From Aquimarina muelleri DSM 19832 (GTDB lineage Bacteria > Bacteroidota > Bacteroidia > Flavobacteriales > Flavobacteriaceae), in assembly GCF_000430665.1 (NCBI RefSeq), contig NZ_AUML01000017.1, positions 48,000-111,999 of the forward strand: 64,000 nucleotides of DNA, in the 5' to 3' direction. Shown one piece after another: positions 9,543 to 19,300 of the stretch (positions are counted from its first letter, which is position 1; every line of letters begins with the position of its first letter). The position numbers were made by a program, and so were the translations under genes. Under the pieces are notes generated by a model. That model did not search any database and had not been told where the DNA came from. It saw nothing but the letters and a program-made list of their open reading frames with translations.

Positions 9543-10250
9543 TTACAGCATATTTAATCGTTTCATTAATTCTGGTCGGTTAGAACGACTAACGGGGACT
9601 ACATCTTTGGCAATTAATACGCTATTATCTTCTATATCTATAATTTTTTGGATGTTTATAATATAGGAGCGATGTACTTTTAGAAAAAAATCTTCTGGTA
9701 GTTTTTCTTCAATTTTTTTTAGGGTAGAGTGTACAGTATAATTTTGTTGTTCGGTTTTAATAAGAATGTAATCTCCTTTTGCTTCGATTAAATTAATGGT
9801 AAGGATATTAATTTTAATCAACCTTCTATCTATATTGATGTATAGTTCTTTTTCTTTTGTTGGTGTATCTATAGGTGTTTCCTCTTTTTTAGATACTATA
9901 GTTGCATTTTCTGCTTTTTGAATAGCTTTAAGAAATCTCGGTATTGTTATGGGTTTTATTATATAATCTATAATACAATCGTACTCAAAGGCTTCTAAAG
10001 CAAAGTTTTTATCTGAGGTTGTTAAAATTACTTTAGGAGGATTTTTTAAAGTATCGATAAAATCAAAACCTGTAAAATCTGGCATATGAATATCTAAAAA
10101 AATAAGATCTACTTGCTCTTTGTTTAAAAATTTAATTGCTTGAATTGCATTTGGAAAATCTTGAATAACGTTAAGAGAATCTACTTGTGAACAAAGTTGT
10201 TGTAGAATAACTCTTGCGGTTTCTTCATCGTCTATAATAATGCAATTCAT
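9543..10250 (-). CDS. LytTR-type response regulator
   Basis: 235 residues. The receiver domain covers about 1-115, with acidic residues IIIDDEE, phosphoacceptor Asp53 (LIFLDIHMPDFTGFDF) and IIKP. The LytTR DNA-binding domain covers about 135-235 (LIEAKGDYILIKTE, FFLKVHRSYIINIQ, VVPVSRSNRPELMKRL). It lies downstream of the sensor-kinase operon on the same strand, but a long-form repeat and about 240 bp separate them, so it may be a separate unit. Its cognate kinase could be the LytS-type reg_prop protein nearby or one outside the window. Confidence 0.9.
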   Translation of the reverse strand: MNCIIIDDEETARVILQQLCSQVDSLNVIQDFPNAIQAIKFLNKEQVDLIFLDIHMPDFTGFDFIDTLKNPPKVILTTSDKNFALEAFEYDCIIDYIIKPITIPRFLKAIQKAENATIVSKKEETPIDTPTKEKELYINIDRRLIKINILTINLIEAKGDYILIKTEQQNYTVHSTLKKIEEKLPEDFFLKVHRSYIINIQKIIDIEDNSVLIAKDVVPVSRSNRPELMKRLNML

Positions 10251-10383
10251 ACTAAGGTAACTTTAAATTATTTTTTTTAGAAAATCTTCTGTAGATCCTA
10301 AAATTAATGTAAATTTTGAATATAAGGAAGAGTCTCGTTATTTTAGTATTTATTTAAATGTAATAGATTTACATTGTATTTGT

Positions 10384-10481
10384 TTAATCCACATTGTGGA
10401 GTTAATTCTGCGAGGCTTGCCTTGAAAACAAAATATCTTTTTGGAAGCATACCTCATAAGCCTGCTCCGAGGGTATTGATT
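10384..10481 (+). repeat. Long-form palindromic repeat, copy 3
   Basis: It starts TTAATCCACATTGTGGAG and ends GAGGGTATTGATT. The inner section (GAAAACAAAATATCTTTTTGG, then CCTCATAAGCCTGCTCCGAGG) matches copy 2 with a few differences. Confidence 0.85.
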
Positions 10482-10494
10482 TATATGATAAGTT

Positions 10495-11550
10495 TTATTT
10501 TTTTAAAGTAAAGTAAAAAGTGCTTCCAATTTCTTCTTGAGATTCCAACCAAATTTTACCATTATAAAATTCAACTATCTTTTTTACAATGGGCAAACCA
10601 ATACCAGTAGATTTTTTTTGGTCATCAAGTGTTTGAAATATCTGAAATATTTTATCATGATATTTTTTTGCAATCCCTTTACCGTTATCTTTAATATTAA
10701 ATTTCCAAAAATTGGATGTTTCTTCGAATAGAATTAAGATGACTCCTTTTTCTTTATCTATTGATTGTATAGCATTGATTAAAAGATTTTTAAATATTTG
10801 TTTTATTCTAGATCTGTCTGCAAGTACGACAGGGAGTTGGGCTTGTGTATTGATTTGGATATGTTTGGGAACTTTTAGCTCTTGTAGGATTTCTTCAATT
10901 AAGCCTATTAGTTGTACGTCAGATTTTTGATTTCTGGATTTGTTATTAATTACAGAGTACTCTAAAATACCTGTGATTAGATTATCCATTTTTTCAATAT
11001 TTTGATCAATCAAATCTAAATTGTTCCTTATGTTGGGATCCAGATTTTCTTTAGCATCTTCTTTAATCCAATTAATTAGGGTATTGATACTTCTTAATGG
11101 GGATTTCAAATCATGTGAAACAATATTGGCATATTCATTAAGTTCTTTATTGCTTTTTTCAAGATCTTTAAGTAGTACTTCTCTTTGTTTTTCGACTTCA
11201 GAGATTTGAGTAGCTTGTTTTTCGATTAATATTGCCAGCTCAACTCCAGTAAGTTCTTTGTTTTTATTCTTTCCTTTTGGGTTTTTAACGGTTATGGATT
11301 GTAAAATATGTGTTGCATCGGTAAGCCGAGTAATTACTTTTTTTTGTTGGTTGGCTTCTTTTTTTAGTTTCTCATTTGCTTCAAATAGTTCTTGAGAGCT
11401 TATAGACATAGCTCTTTGTAGCATGCTAAATTGATCTTCGTAGTTATGATAGGATCTATCGATTGCTTTAATAAAGCCTTGAATATCTTGGGACCCTTTC
11501 TCTTCTTTTTTTAAAAATTTTCTTATTTGTCTTTCTAGTAAAGAATGCAT
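10495..11550 (-). CDS. Histidine kinase of the FIST-associated type
   Basis: 351 residues, apparently soluble. Residues about 1-70 hold the motif LLERQIRKFLKK, FIKAIDRSYHNYEDQFSMLQRAMSISSQEL; I recall this N-terminal helical module from kinases encoded beside FIST genes (NahK-like). A coiled coil leads to HisKA (YANIVSHDLKSPLRSI, His near 145), then HATPase_c (DNGKGIAKKYHDKIF, GIGLPIVKKIV). No receiver or output domain. It begins 1 nt after the FIST gene ends, so the two are translated together and the FIST protein is the likely input. Confidence 0.88.
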   Translation of the reverse strand: MHSLLERQIRKFLKKEEKGSQDIQGFIKAIDRSYHNYEDQFSMLQRAMSISSQELFEANEKLKKEANQQKKVITRLTDATHILQSITVKNPKGKNKNKELTGVELAILIEKQATQISEVEKQREVLLKDLEKSNKELNEYANIVSHDLKSPLRSINTLINWIKEDAKENLDPNIRNNLDLIDQNIEKMDNLITGILEYSVINNKSRNQKSDVQLIGLIEEILQELKVPKHIQINTQAQLPVVLADRSRIKQIFKNLLINAIQSIDKEKGVILILFEETSNFWKFNIKDNGKGIAKKYHDKIFQIFQTLDDQKKSTGIGLPIVKKIVEFYNGKIWLESQEEIGSTFYFTLKK

Positions 11551-11551
11551 G

Positions 11552-12685
11552 TTACTCGCTAAATAAGGTTAATGTCATTGTTTGGTTGTGTAATTCACAA
11601 TTTATGTTTCCTGTAAAAGGTGCAAGTTCTCCATACGAATAAAAACCATTTACGACAGCTTGTGTGCCGATTACTTCTATAACTTCTTCAATTTCTTCTT
11701 CAACACGTTGATCCATGACTAATTTTCTGCCAATACAACTTACTAATACTGCAAGTTCGGGTTTGTTCTTTCTATTTTTCATTCCTATTTCTGCAGCTTT
11801 TAACGCTCCATCTACGATGTGATCAATATTAGCCATCATTAGTTGTACAACAGATCCTTCAGGCACGTCTCCGGCAAGTGTCATTGTATTAGTTTGTTCA
11901 TCTATGGTTAAGATTGTTCTAACAATAGGTTCTTTTTTGTTTTTTGATTTAACACTTAGAGGGTATAATAAAGCAGATTGTGGGAGTTCTGCGGCTTTGT
12001 CTCCTAAATATTTTTTATATAAGTCTAATGCAGGCAGATTATCTAATTCATATAAAATATTTTGATCTGATTTTGTAACTATACGTTCTGGCCCAAAAGG
12101 AGTCCAACCTCCATATTGCGCAAAACTAATTTCTAGGGATTCTCCATAAAAAGCAATTAGTATTACTTCTCCTTCTTTTGGGTTCTCATTATAACTCGAT
12201 ATTGTTTTTTCAAATCTTGAATCATCACCACATAGTCCTCCAGTAATAGCTACATTGTCTATCCCAGTTTCTAAGCCTTCGATTAGAGCAGAACCATTTA
12301 TAAAACTTCCTTCAGATATGACAAGAATATGTTTAAGTCCATCTTTTGATACTTTTTGTATAAGTGTCTTTCCTAGTTGGATGGCATCTTTATCGTGATC
12401 TAAACTGTTTTCTCGAAATATAGCATAGGTGCTTTTTTCGAATTCTATTGCAGTAAGGGTTATGGAATCTTCTAGAACCTGACTTCCAATTATTTCTCCA
12501 GCGGTAGAGCCAAAAACAATTTCACCATCAGGAAAAAGTTTTTTTACCTCGTTATAAATTTCTGGAGCTTCTAACGCATATCGATTTCCAAAAACTAAAA
12601 CCAAAGGTTTTTGTAGTGTTAAACCTTTACCAATTAAGGGAGACCATTCTTGGTTTTTTTTCTTTTCAAATTGTTGAAATCTCAT
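11552..12685 (-). CDS. FIST-domain sensory protein (NosP-like)
   Basis: 377 residues with FIST_N (about 25-205: VLVFGNRYALEAPEIY, FGSTAGEIIG, VAITGGLCGDD) and FIST_C (about 215-360: PALDLYKKYLGD, SCIGRKLVMDQRVEEEIEEV, GFYSYGELAPF, CELHNQTMTLTLF). Some FIST proteins, called NosP, bind haem and nitric oxide and control a neighbouring kinase; that is published knowledge of the family. The conserved His in the CELHNQT motif is a candidate haem or ligand residue, which is inference. It lies between two kinases, 4 nt after one and 1 nt before the other. Confidence 0.88.
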   Translation of the reverse strand: MRFQQFEKKKNQEWSPLIGKGLTLQKPLVLVFGNRYALEAPEIYNEVKKLFPDGEIVFGSTAGEIIGSQVLEDSITLTAIEFEKSTYAIFRENSLDHDKDAIQLGKTLIQKVSKDGLKHILVISEGSFINGSALIEGLETGIDNVAITGGLCGDDSRFEKTISSYNENPKEGEVILIAFYGESLEISFAQYGGWTPFGPERIVTKSDQNILYELDNLPALDLYKKYLGDKAAELPQSALLYPLSVKSKNKKEPIVRTILTIDEQTNTMTLAGDVPEGSVVQLMMANIDHIVDGALKAAEIGMKNRKNKPELAVLVSCIGRKLVMDQRVEEEIEEVIEVIGTQAVVNGFYSYGELAPFTGNINCELHNQTMTLTLFSE

Positions 12686-12689
12686 GCTA

Positions 12690-14285
12690 TTATTTTTTTA
12701 GTGTAAAATAAAAAGTAGTGCCAATCCCAGGCGTACTATCTAACCATATATCTCCTTCGTATAACGTTACAATTTTTTTAACGATAGCAAGTCCTATGCC
12801 TGATGAGTTTTCATTATCTCCTACAGATTCGAACATTTTAAATATTTTTTCATGATATTCTTTTTTTATTCCTATACCATTATCTTTTATACTAAATTGA
12901 TAATGAGTTTTTTTGTCTTCATAATCAATTTCTACAACCCCATTTTCTTTATCCATATAGATCACTGCATTTCCAATAAGGTTTTGAAATAGTTGCTGTA
13001 TCCTGGTCGAATCTCCATTAATAACGGGGAGCTTCTTTTTTGTACTAACTATGGTGTTTTCTGGAATAAGGACAATGTTTTTAAGGTCATCTACAAGTGT
13101 ATTAAGGTCTATCTTACTGCTTTGCAGTTCCTCTTTATTGTTTACACTAGAGTAACTAAGGATATCGTTTATTAAAGTTTCCATCTTTTCTAATGTTTTT
13201 TCGATCATTGCAAGATGATTTAATCCGATTTTATCAAAGGCAGAACTGTAATCTTCTTTGATCCAGTTTACAAGTGCATAGATGCTTCTTAATGGAGATT
13301 TTAGATCATGCGAAACGATATGTGCATAGTCTTTAAGATCTTGATTGGTTCTTTCTAGATCTTCCAAAAGCTTTTCTTTTTGTTTTTCAGATTCTAATTG
13401 TTCTGTAATATCTTCTATTAAAGCTACTTGGTATTTAATGCTTCCATCTGGGTTTCGTACTGCTGCAACATTAGTTTTTGCCCAGAAGGTGGAATTATTT
13501 TTTTTTACATATTGTTTGTTTATAGAAAAATTATCAATCAGACCTGCATTCATTTTTTCCATATGATTTTCAGATACGGCGTATTCATTTTTTAATGAAA
13601 TGTCTTTGATTTCTTTTTGAAGCAGTTCTTCCTGAGGATATTCTAATAGATTTTGAAGTGCTTTATTGGTTTGTACTATTTTCCCAGATTGGGTAAGTGC
13701 GATCCCTAACGAAGAATTATCAACAATTGTAGAGAGTTGTTGTTTTTGTTCTTCAAAAATTCGGGTTTGTTCTAATTTTTCTGTTATATCGGTTATAATG
13801 CCTTGTGCTCCAATTGGTTTTCCTTTTTTGTTTTTAATAAGACTAGCATTTATATGCACATTTCTTACTCCATTATTTTTTGTGTATACTCTGGATTTAT
13901 ATCCTGAAAATGAACCTTTGGTAACTAATTGTTGAAAGGATTGTATCGCATATTGATAGTCTTCTTTATAGACAAGTTTGATAACATTTAGTTTTTCTTT
14001 CGTAATGTCGTATCCAAATAATTTTTTAGCAGCGTGGTTCATTTCTAAAACATTGCCAGATACATCTATAAGTACGTATGCATCTACCAAATTATCAAAA
14101 ACTCCTTGCAATGTAGATTCTTTTTTACCGACCAGATCTTCAAGTTTTTGATTGGTTTTTTTTAGTTCTTGCGTAAGGAGATAGAGTTCTTTGGATTTAT
14201 CTTCCAAAATTTTTTCAGCTTGCTTCCTTGCTATTTTTTCTCTTTGTAGAGCTCTCTTGAATATTTCTATATCTACATTACTCAT
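12690..14285 (-). CDS. PAS-PAS histidine kinase in the H-NOX operon
   Basis: 531 residues, no membrane segment. An N-terminal coiled coil (about 10-55) is followed by two PAS/PAC domains (about 60-175: GVFDNLVDAYVLIDVSGNVLEMN; about 180-300: TIVDNSSLGIALTQSGKIVQTN), HisKA (YAHIVSHDLKSPLRSI) and HATPase_c (DNGIGIKKEYHEKIFKMF, SSGIGLAIVKKIV). The catalytic half is closely similar to the kinase two genes downstream, so the pair probably arose by duplication. Its start overlaps the H-NOX stop by 8 nt, which points to translational coupling and a sensor-kinase pair. No fused receiver. Confidence 0.9.
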   Translation of the reverse strand: MSNVDIEIFKRALQREKIARKQAEKILEDKSKELYLLTQELKKTNQKLEDLVGKKESTLQGVFDNLVDAYVLIDVSGNVLEMNHAAKKLFGYDITKEKLNVIKLVYKEDYQYAIQSFQQLVTKGSFSGYKSRVYTKNNGVRNVHINASLIKNKKGKPIGAQGIITDITEKLEQTRIFEEQKQQLSTIVDNSSLGIALTQSGKIVQTNKALQNLLEYPQEELLQKEIKDISLKNEYAVSENHMEKMNAGLIDNFSINKQYVKKNNSTFWAKTNVAAVRNPDGSIKYQVALIEDITEQLESEKQKEKLLEDLERTNQDLKDYAHIVSHDLKSPLRSIYALVNWIKEDYSSAFDKIGLNHLAMIEKTLEKMETLINDILSYSSVNNKEELQSSKIDLNTLVDDLKNIVLIPENTIVSTKKKLPVINGDSTRIQQLFQNLIGNAVIYMDKENGVVEIDYEDKKTHYQFSIKDNGIGIKKEYHEKIFKMFESVGDNENSSGIGLAIVKKIVTLYEGDIWLDSTPGIGTTFYFTLKK

Positions 14286-14823
14286 TTGTCATTATAATGC
14301 TAAATTTCACTTCTGTTCCATCCGATTTTAATTTTTCTAAAGTAATATCTGCGGTGGTATTAAAATGCTCAAAAGTTTTTCGCATTAATCCAAGTCCAAA
14401 ACTATACATAGCTCTACTGGATTTGTAGATCATAACCAGTTTAGAGTCTGTTTTTTCCAAAACTTCAAAGGTAGGAAGTTCTGCGTCTGGGTATATTTTT
14501 CGAACCTCGACATGAATATGATTTTCTATAGAAGATAACATTTCGAGAGGATCGTTATATTGATTTACTAAATCAGGGTAACTACCCGCCAATACACTGA
14601 AAAAATGCTCAGCATAGGTAAGTAGTAAGTCGTCTATACTTAATTGGGTGTGTTCACTAAGATGTTTTAGTAGCCCTAGCATTTCAGAAAACTCATATGT
14701 TCCTATTGCAGTATATGCTCCTTGTGATGGTAGATTAGATTGTTGGATAATCTTATCGACTACTTCTAATCCAAATTTATCTTCGACTAGTTCTAAAAAT
14801 TCTGTAAATACAATGCCTTTCAT
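14278..14823 (-). CDS. H-NOX (haem NO-binding) sensor protein
   Basis: 181 residues, the normal length for a stand-alone bacterial H-NOX. It contains the proximal haem ligand His104 (SSIENHIHVEVRKIYP) and the haem-propionate motif YxSxR at 133-137 (YKSSR). Numbering is offset by two from Thermoanaerobacter tengcongensis H-NOX (His102, Tyr131/Ser133/Arg135). The residue matching that protein's distal Tyr140 is Phe142 (AMYSFGLGL), so selective NO binding over O2 is predicted. It is first in a four-gene overlapping run and should regulate the kinase whose start overlaps its stop. Confidence 0.93.
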   Translation of the reverse strand: MKGIVFTEFLELVEDKFGLEVVDKIIQQSNLPSQGAYTAIGTYEFSEMLGLLKHLSEHTQLSIDDLLLTYAEHFFSVLAGSYPDLVNQYNDPLEMLSSIENHIHVEVRKIYPDAELPTFEVLEKTDSKLVMIYKSSRAMYSFGLGLMRKTFEHFNTTADITLEKLKSDGTEVKFSIIMTNE

Positions 14824-14914
14824 ATAGTAAGTTGATTATAGGTTTTATCTGTTTTTATTTGCTTTTTATGAATAGATAAAATATACCAATAATCATGTAG
14901 GCTAGCTGTCTGCT

Positions 14915-14955
14915 TTAATCCACATTGTGGAGTTTAATTCTCCAAGGTTATTGAC
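14915..14955 (+). repeat. Short-form palindromic repeat, copy 4
   Basis: TTAATCCACATTGTGGAG then TTTAATTCTCCAAGGTTATTGA. It lies in the 146-bp gap between the receiver gene and the H-NOX gene. Confidence 0.85.
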
Positions 14956-14969
14956 TATGATGGTTTATT

Positions 14970-15377
14970 CTATACTTTAAAAAGCTCATTAACGCTCCAA
15001 TATTCGATTAAACATTTTATTTTATGTATATAATCTTCATATTTTAAAGGTTTTACAATGTACCCTGCTGCTCCTGTTTTGTAAGCCTCTTTAAGATCTT
15101 GATGATTATTAGAGGTACTTAATATTATTACAGGTATATATCGTAAATCGGTATTTGACTTTAACTCTTTTAAAAACTCCAAACCATTCATTTTTGGCAT
15201 GTTTAAATCCAAAAAAATTAAATCTGGTTGTTGTTCTTTTTGAGCTAATATGTCTAAAGCTTCTTCACCATTTTTGGCTTCTATAATTTTGTGGGGGTAA
15301 TTATTTTTTTGCAGAACTCTTGCAAATTTGAGTCTTTCTATTTCGTCATCATCGATTAGTAAAAAATTTAAGCTCAT
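14970..15377 (-). CDS. Single-domain response regulator (RcpA/CheY-like)
   Basis: 135 residues, one receiver domain and nothing else. Acidic triad LLIDDDE (9-11), phosphoacceptor Asp57 (LIFLDLNMPKMNG), Ser in VIILSTS and Lys in YIVKP are all present. The subtype resembles RcpA-like receivers that partner soluble phytochrome- or PAS-type kinases. It is the first minus-strand gene upstream of H-NOX, 146 bp away with a repeat between. It is a reasonable phosphoryl acceptor for the two kinases, which carry no receiver of their own. It must act through protein contact, having no output domain. Confidence 0.9.
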   Translation of the reverse strand: MSLNFLLIDDDEIERLKFARVLQKNNYPHKIIEAKNGEEALDILAQKEQQPDLIFLDLNMPKMNGLEFLKELKSNTDLRYIPVIILSTSNNHQDLKEAYKTGAAGYIVKPLKYEDYIHKIKCLIEYWSVNELFKV

Positions 15378-15408
15378 TTTTCTTTCAGATTATTAAATTA
15401 AGTTAAAA

Positions 15409-15424
15409 ATTGTTCTTTAACAAT
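15409..15424. promoter_or_regulatory. Candidate operator upstream of the receiver gene
   Basis: ATTGTTCTTTAACAAT is an inverted repeat with 6-bp arms and a 4-bp spacer, about 32 nt before the receiver start codon. It could be a regulator site or just AT-rich chance. Confidence 0.3.
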
Positions 15425-15574
15425 AATAAAGATGATCTTTTTATAAAAGAGTTTATTATTTCTTTCGTCGAAACTTATTTTAGTGTAGACGAATGGTAAT
15501 TTTGTGTAGATGATTGGGATGACATTTTTCGTTTGTTTTTTACTTATGGATAGTGATATTAATATACGATGATT

Positions 15575-16324
15575 TTATCTGTGTAATCGATCCAAGATTT
15601 CCATTACTTCTATTTTTTTTCTAACAGATACAGGTATGTTTTCTCCATTTTTTAACATAAGATATCCGCCATCGGTTTTTATAAAAGCACTAATACATTG
15701 TAGGTTAACTAAGTGACTTTGGTGTACACGTAAAAATTGATAACTTTTAAGCATATCGGCAAAGTATTTTAATGTTTTGGTAACAAATATCTTTTGTTCT
15801 TCTTTTAAGTAAAAAATAGTATTATTACTATCAGACTCGCATCTAATAATATCATCAAGGTTAACAATAATAATTTTATCAAGAGTATGTAGAGATATTT
15901 TGTCTGGTTTTTGCTCTGGGGCAGATAATGTGTCTTTAAGTATATTTAACCGCTCTTTATTAGGTTGAATTTGTTCTTTTGCTCTTCCTATGGCTTGTGC
16001 AAGCTCTTCATTTGAATATGGCTTTAAAACATAATCTATTGCTGCAAATTTAAAAGCTCGAATAGCGAATTCATCACTTGCGGTAACAAAAATAATTTTT
16101 GATTTTAATTCTGGAAATATTTCCAAAATATCAAATCCTGTACCATCTCCCAACATGATATCTAAAAATAAAATATCTGGTTGAGTATTGCGTAAAGCTT
16201 TTGCTGCTTCTACTACACTTTGCGCGGTGTTAACTACTTTTATTTCTGGATGATTATTTTTTAAATCACTTTTTAAGAGTTGCAACGCATCTGGCATATC
16301 CTCTACAATAATAGCTGTAAGCAT
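15575..16324 (-). CDS. LytTR-type response regulator paired with a LytS-like kinase
   Basis: 249 residues. The receiver domain covers about 1-115, with IIVEDMPDA, phosphoacceptor Asp55 (ILFLDIMLGDGTGFDI) and VLKPYS. The LytTR DNA-binding domain covers about 150-249 (IIRCESDSNNTIFYL, FLRVHQSHLVNLQ, NIPVSVRKKIEVM). It begins 8 nt after the stop of the upstream reg_prop sensor kinase on the same strand, so the two form a LytS/LytR-type pair. Targets cannot be told. Confidence 0.92.
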   Translation of the reverse strand: MLTAIIVEDMPDALQLLKSDLKNNHPEIKVVNTAQSVVEAAKALRNTQPDILFLDIMLGDGTGFDILEIFPELKSKIIFVTASDEFAIRAFKFAAIDYVLKPYSNEELAQAIGRAKEQIQPNKERLNILKDTLSAPEQKPDKISLHTLDKIIIVNLDDIIRCESDSNNTIFYLKEEQKIFVTKTLKYFADMLKSYQFLRVHQSHLVNLQCISAFIKTDGGYLMLKNGENIPVSVRKKIEVMEILDRLHR

Positions 16325-16332
16325 AATGGTTT

Positions 16333-19300
16333 TTAATAATCGGTTTGTAATGGTATTTTAAATAAAATTTGAGTTCCTGTAACAGAGTTACCGTCTAGGA
16401 TTTCTTTTATAATAAGCGAGTCTTTTCCTGAAATAGATTCGAGTCGTTCTCTGGTTACTGTAAGCGCCATAGATTGATGATCTGTTTTTGCTTTGTTTTT
16501 CTGAGATTGAAAAATTCCTTGACCATTATCTATTATAGTACAGTGTAAAAATTTGTCTGTAGTATGAAATTGTATTTTTAACTCTCCATTTCTAGTTCCT
16601 TTAAGAATACCGTGTCTTACTGCATTTTCTACAAATGGTTGTATTAACATTGGAGGAATAAGGATTTCTTCTGGGTCAAAATCAGATTCTATAGATATAT
16701 CATATATAAATGGTTTACTAGCCATTAATTGTTCTATTTCGATATAATGTTTTAAGGTCTGCATTTCCTGATCTAAAGTAATATAATCTTTTCTAGAATT
16801 GTATAAGATGTCTCTTAATAAAGTAGCAAAAGTATTAATGGTAGTATTCATACGAATAGGGTTACTGGTTCCCATTGCTTTTATACCGTTAAGGGCATTA
16901 AAAATGAAATGAGGGTTCATTTGTAAGCGTAGCGCTTTTTGTTCTAAAGAGAGTAAATGATTTTGCATTTGTAAGCGAGTTCTTTCTTCTTTGTTTTTTT
17001 GTTTTACTCTGCGGATATAAGAAAGACCGTATCCTCCTAATATCAAAATGATAAGACTTATTACTGTTAATTGAAACCAGAGTTTTTCATAAACAGGACT
17101 ATCAATAAAAAAATTAAAAGTGATTATATCGCTTTCTTCCCATCTATAGTTTCGGGATTGTGCAGAAAAATAATGAGCTCCATATGCTAATCCGGCAAGA
17201 TTTTGCTTGTTATCTGTTGACCAAGGGCTCCATGCAGAACTGTTTAATTTCCAACGGTATTGTACATCGTTTGGGTGATCTAAATCTACAGTTTTATAAC
17301 TAAAAGATAATTCAGTTTGTTTTGGAGTAAGTTTTAAAATTTTATCACTGTTTGCCCAATTGTTTAGTTGTATAGAATCTACACTCCGATATGCTACTTC
17401 TACATCTTCAAAATATAATTTAGGTTTTACGGTAGCTTTAGTAATTCCGGTGGGTTGGTATTTAGTTAATCCATATATGGCTCCAAACCATAGATTACCT
17501 TTTTTATCTTTAGTAATAGCATTAAGACTGGTTTCTATTCCTAAAAAGCCATCGTTTCTGCCAAAATGAAAAATATCAACAATGACATTAGATTGGCTTA
17601 ATTCTATTCTATCAACTCCTCTTTCACTACCGACCCATAGGTTATTATTATTATCAAAAATCATTTGATAAATATTATCCGAATACGGTCTTTTTCTACC
17701 TTTTAATTTTTTAAATTTAATTTCTTTATCTAAAGAAGACCACCAGACTCCTCGCCCAGCAGTACCAATATAGATAATGTTTTTATGAAAAAGCAGCGTG
17801 CTTATTGCTGTTTTTTGATTTAAAACATTACCGAGATGAGTAACTTTGTTATTTTTGATATATCCCAAATGCCCATTTTGGGTAGCATACCAGATGGTGC
17901 CATCTGGACTTTGTTTCATGTCTCTGATTTGTAAATCTTCAATGCCATTTTTTCCTGTAAATTTTTTTAGAGATATAAGAGTTCGTTTTTTGGAATTATA
18001 TTTAAATTTAGAGATACCACTAGAGTAGGATGCAACCCATATCGTATTGTTTACTACTTGTATAGATCTTATCCAATCTGATTGTAATCCTTTGTCAGTA
18101 TCAATTATATGATTTTTATAGGTCGTTTTTATAATAGTATCGATTAATATAATCGGATCTTCATCTAATGTATTACTATGCATAATTGTATCAGTAACTA
18201 TGCTATCCACTTGTTTAATTTGTTTAAAAAAAATCCCTTTACCATCGGTGCCTGCCCAAATATTTCCTAAAGCATCATTAGCTATAGTTTTTATTTTTAC
18301 TTCGGATACACGTTCTTCTTGTGGAATATGATGAATTCCTAAAGAATCAATTTTGATTAAACCTGCCTCAGAGTTAGATGCCCAGATATCATTTTTTATA
18401 CTATGTACAGCATATACATGGTTACCCTTTAGCCCATTATTTTGGTCATAATGTGTGAAGTTATTCTGAAAATATTTATAGAATCCACCACCAGAGGTAG
18501 CGATCCAAATATTAGATTGACGATCCATGATGGTTTTTCTAATATGTGAGACACCTAAACCATTAGTTTTGTTAATCTTCTTTTTTTGTTGATATACTTC
18601 AGAATCTATAATTGTAATACCTTCATTATCTGTTGAAAACCACAACTCGTTATTGTTATGTTTGGATATATTAGTAACTCTTGTAACTTTTTTTATCCAA
18701 CGATTACCATAAGTTTTTGCATTGGTGTTTAAAACTAAAATACCGTGATTAAAAGAGGTAGCAAAAATTTTGTTCTTATGAAATATTGCAGCAGTAAAAT
18801 CAAAAGGACTATGCCTTTCTATAATGCTAGCATCTTTTTGAATATTATTTAGTTTCCAAAGACCTTTGTTTGTTGCGATCCAAAATAGTTTATTATCAAA
18901 AACAATATCATTAATGACACTGGTGTTGATTTTGGGATTAAGGTTTACTTTTATTAAGCCTCTATTTTTACGATATTCATAAACCCCTATATTGGTAGCC
19001 AGATAAATTTTATTTTTAATCTGGTATATTTTATTAATTCTAGGGCCATTGATATTAGTAAATTTATTTTTTGTTTTTATACTAAGGCCACTTTTAGTTC
19101 CTATAAAAAGACTATCATTTACAAAAGCAAGAGAATGAATGTAATTGGATTGTAATCCATCATTTTCATTCCATATTTTAAATTCCTCCCCATTAAATCT
19201 ACAAAGACCACCTCCTTGGGTTCCTAACCATAGATATCCTATTTTGTCTTGTATAATATCATATACTTGTGATTGTGGTAACCCATCTTCTAGAGTGTAT

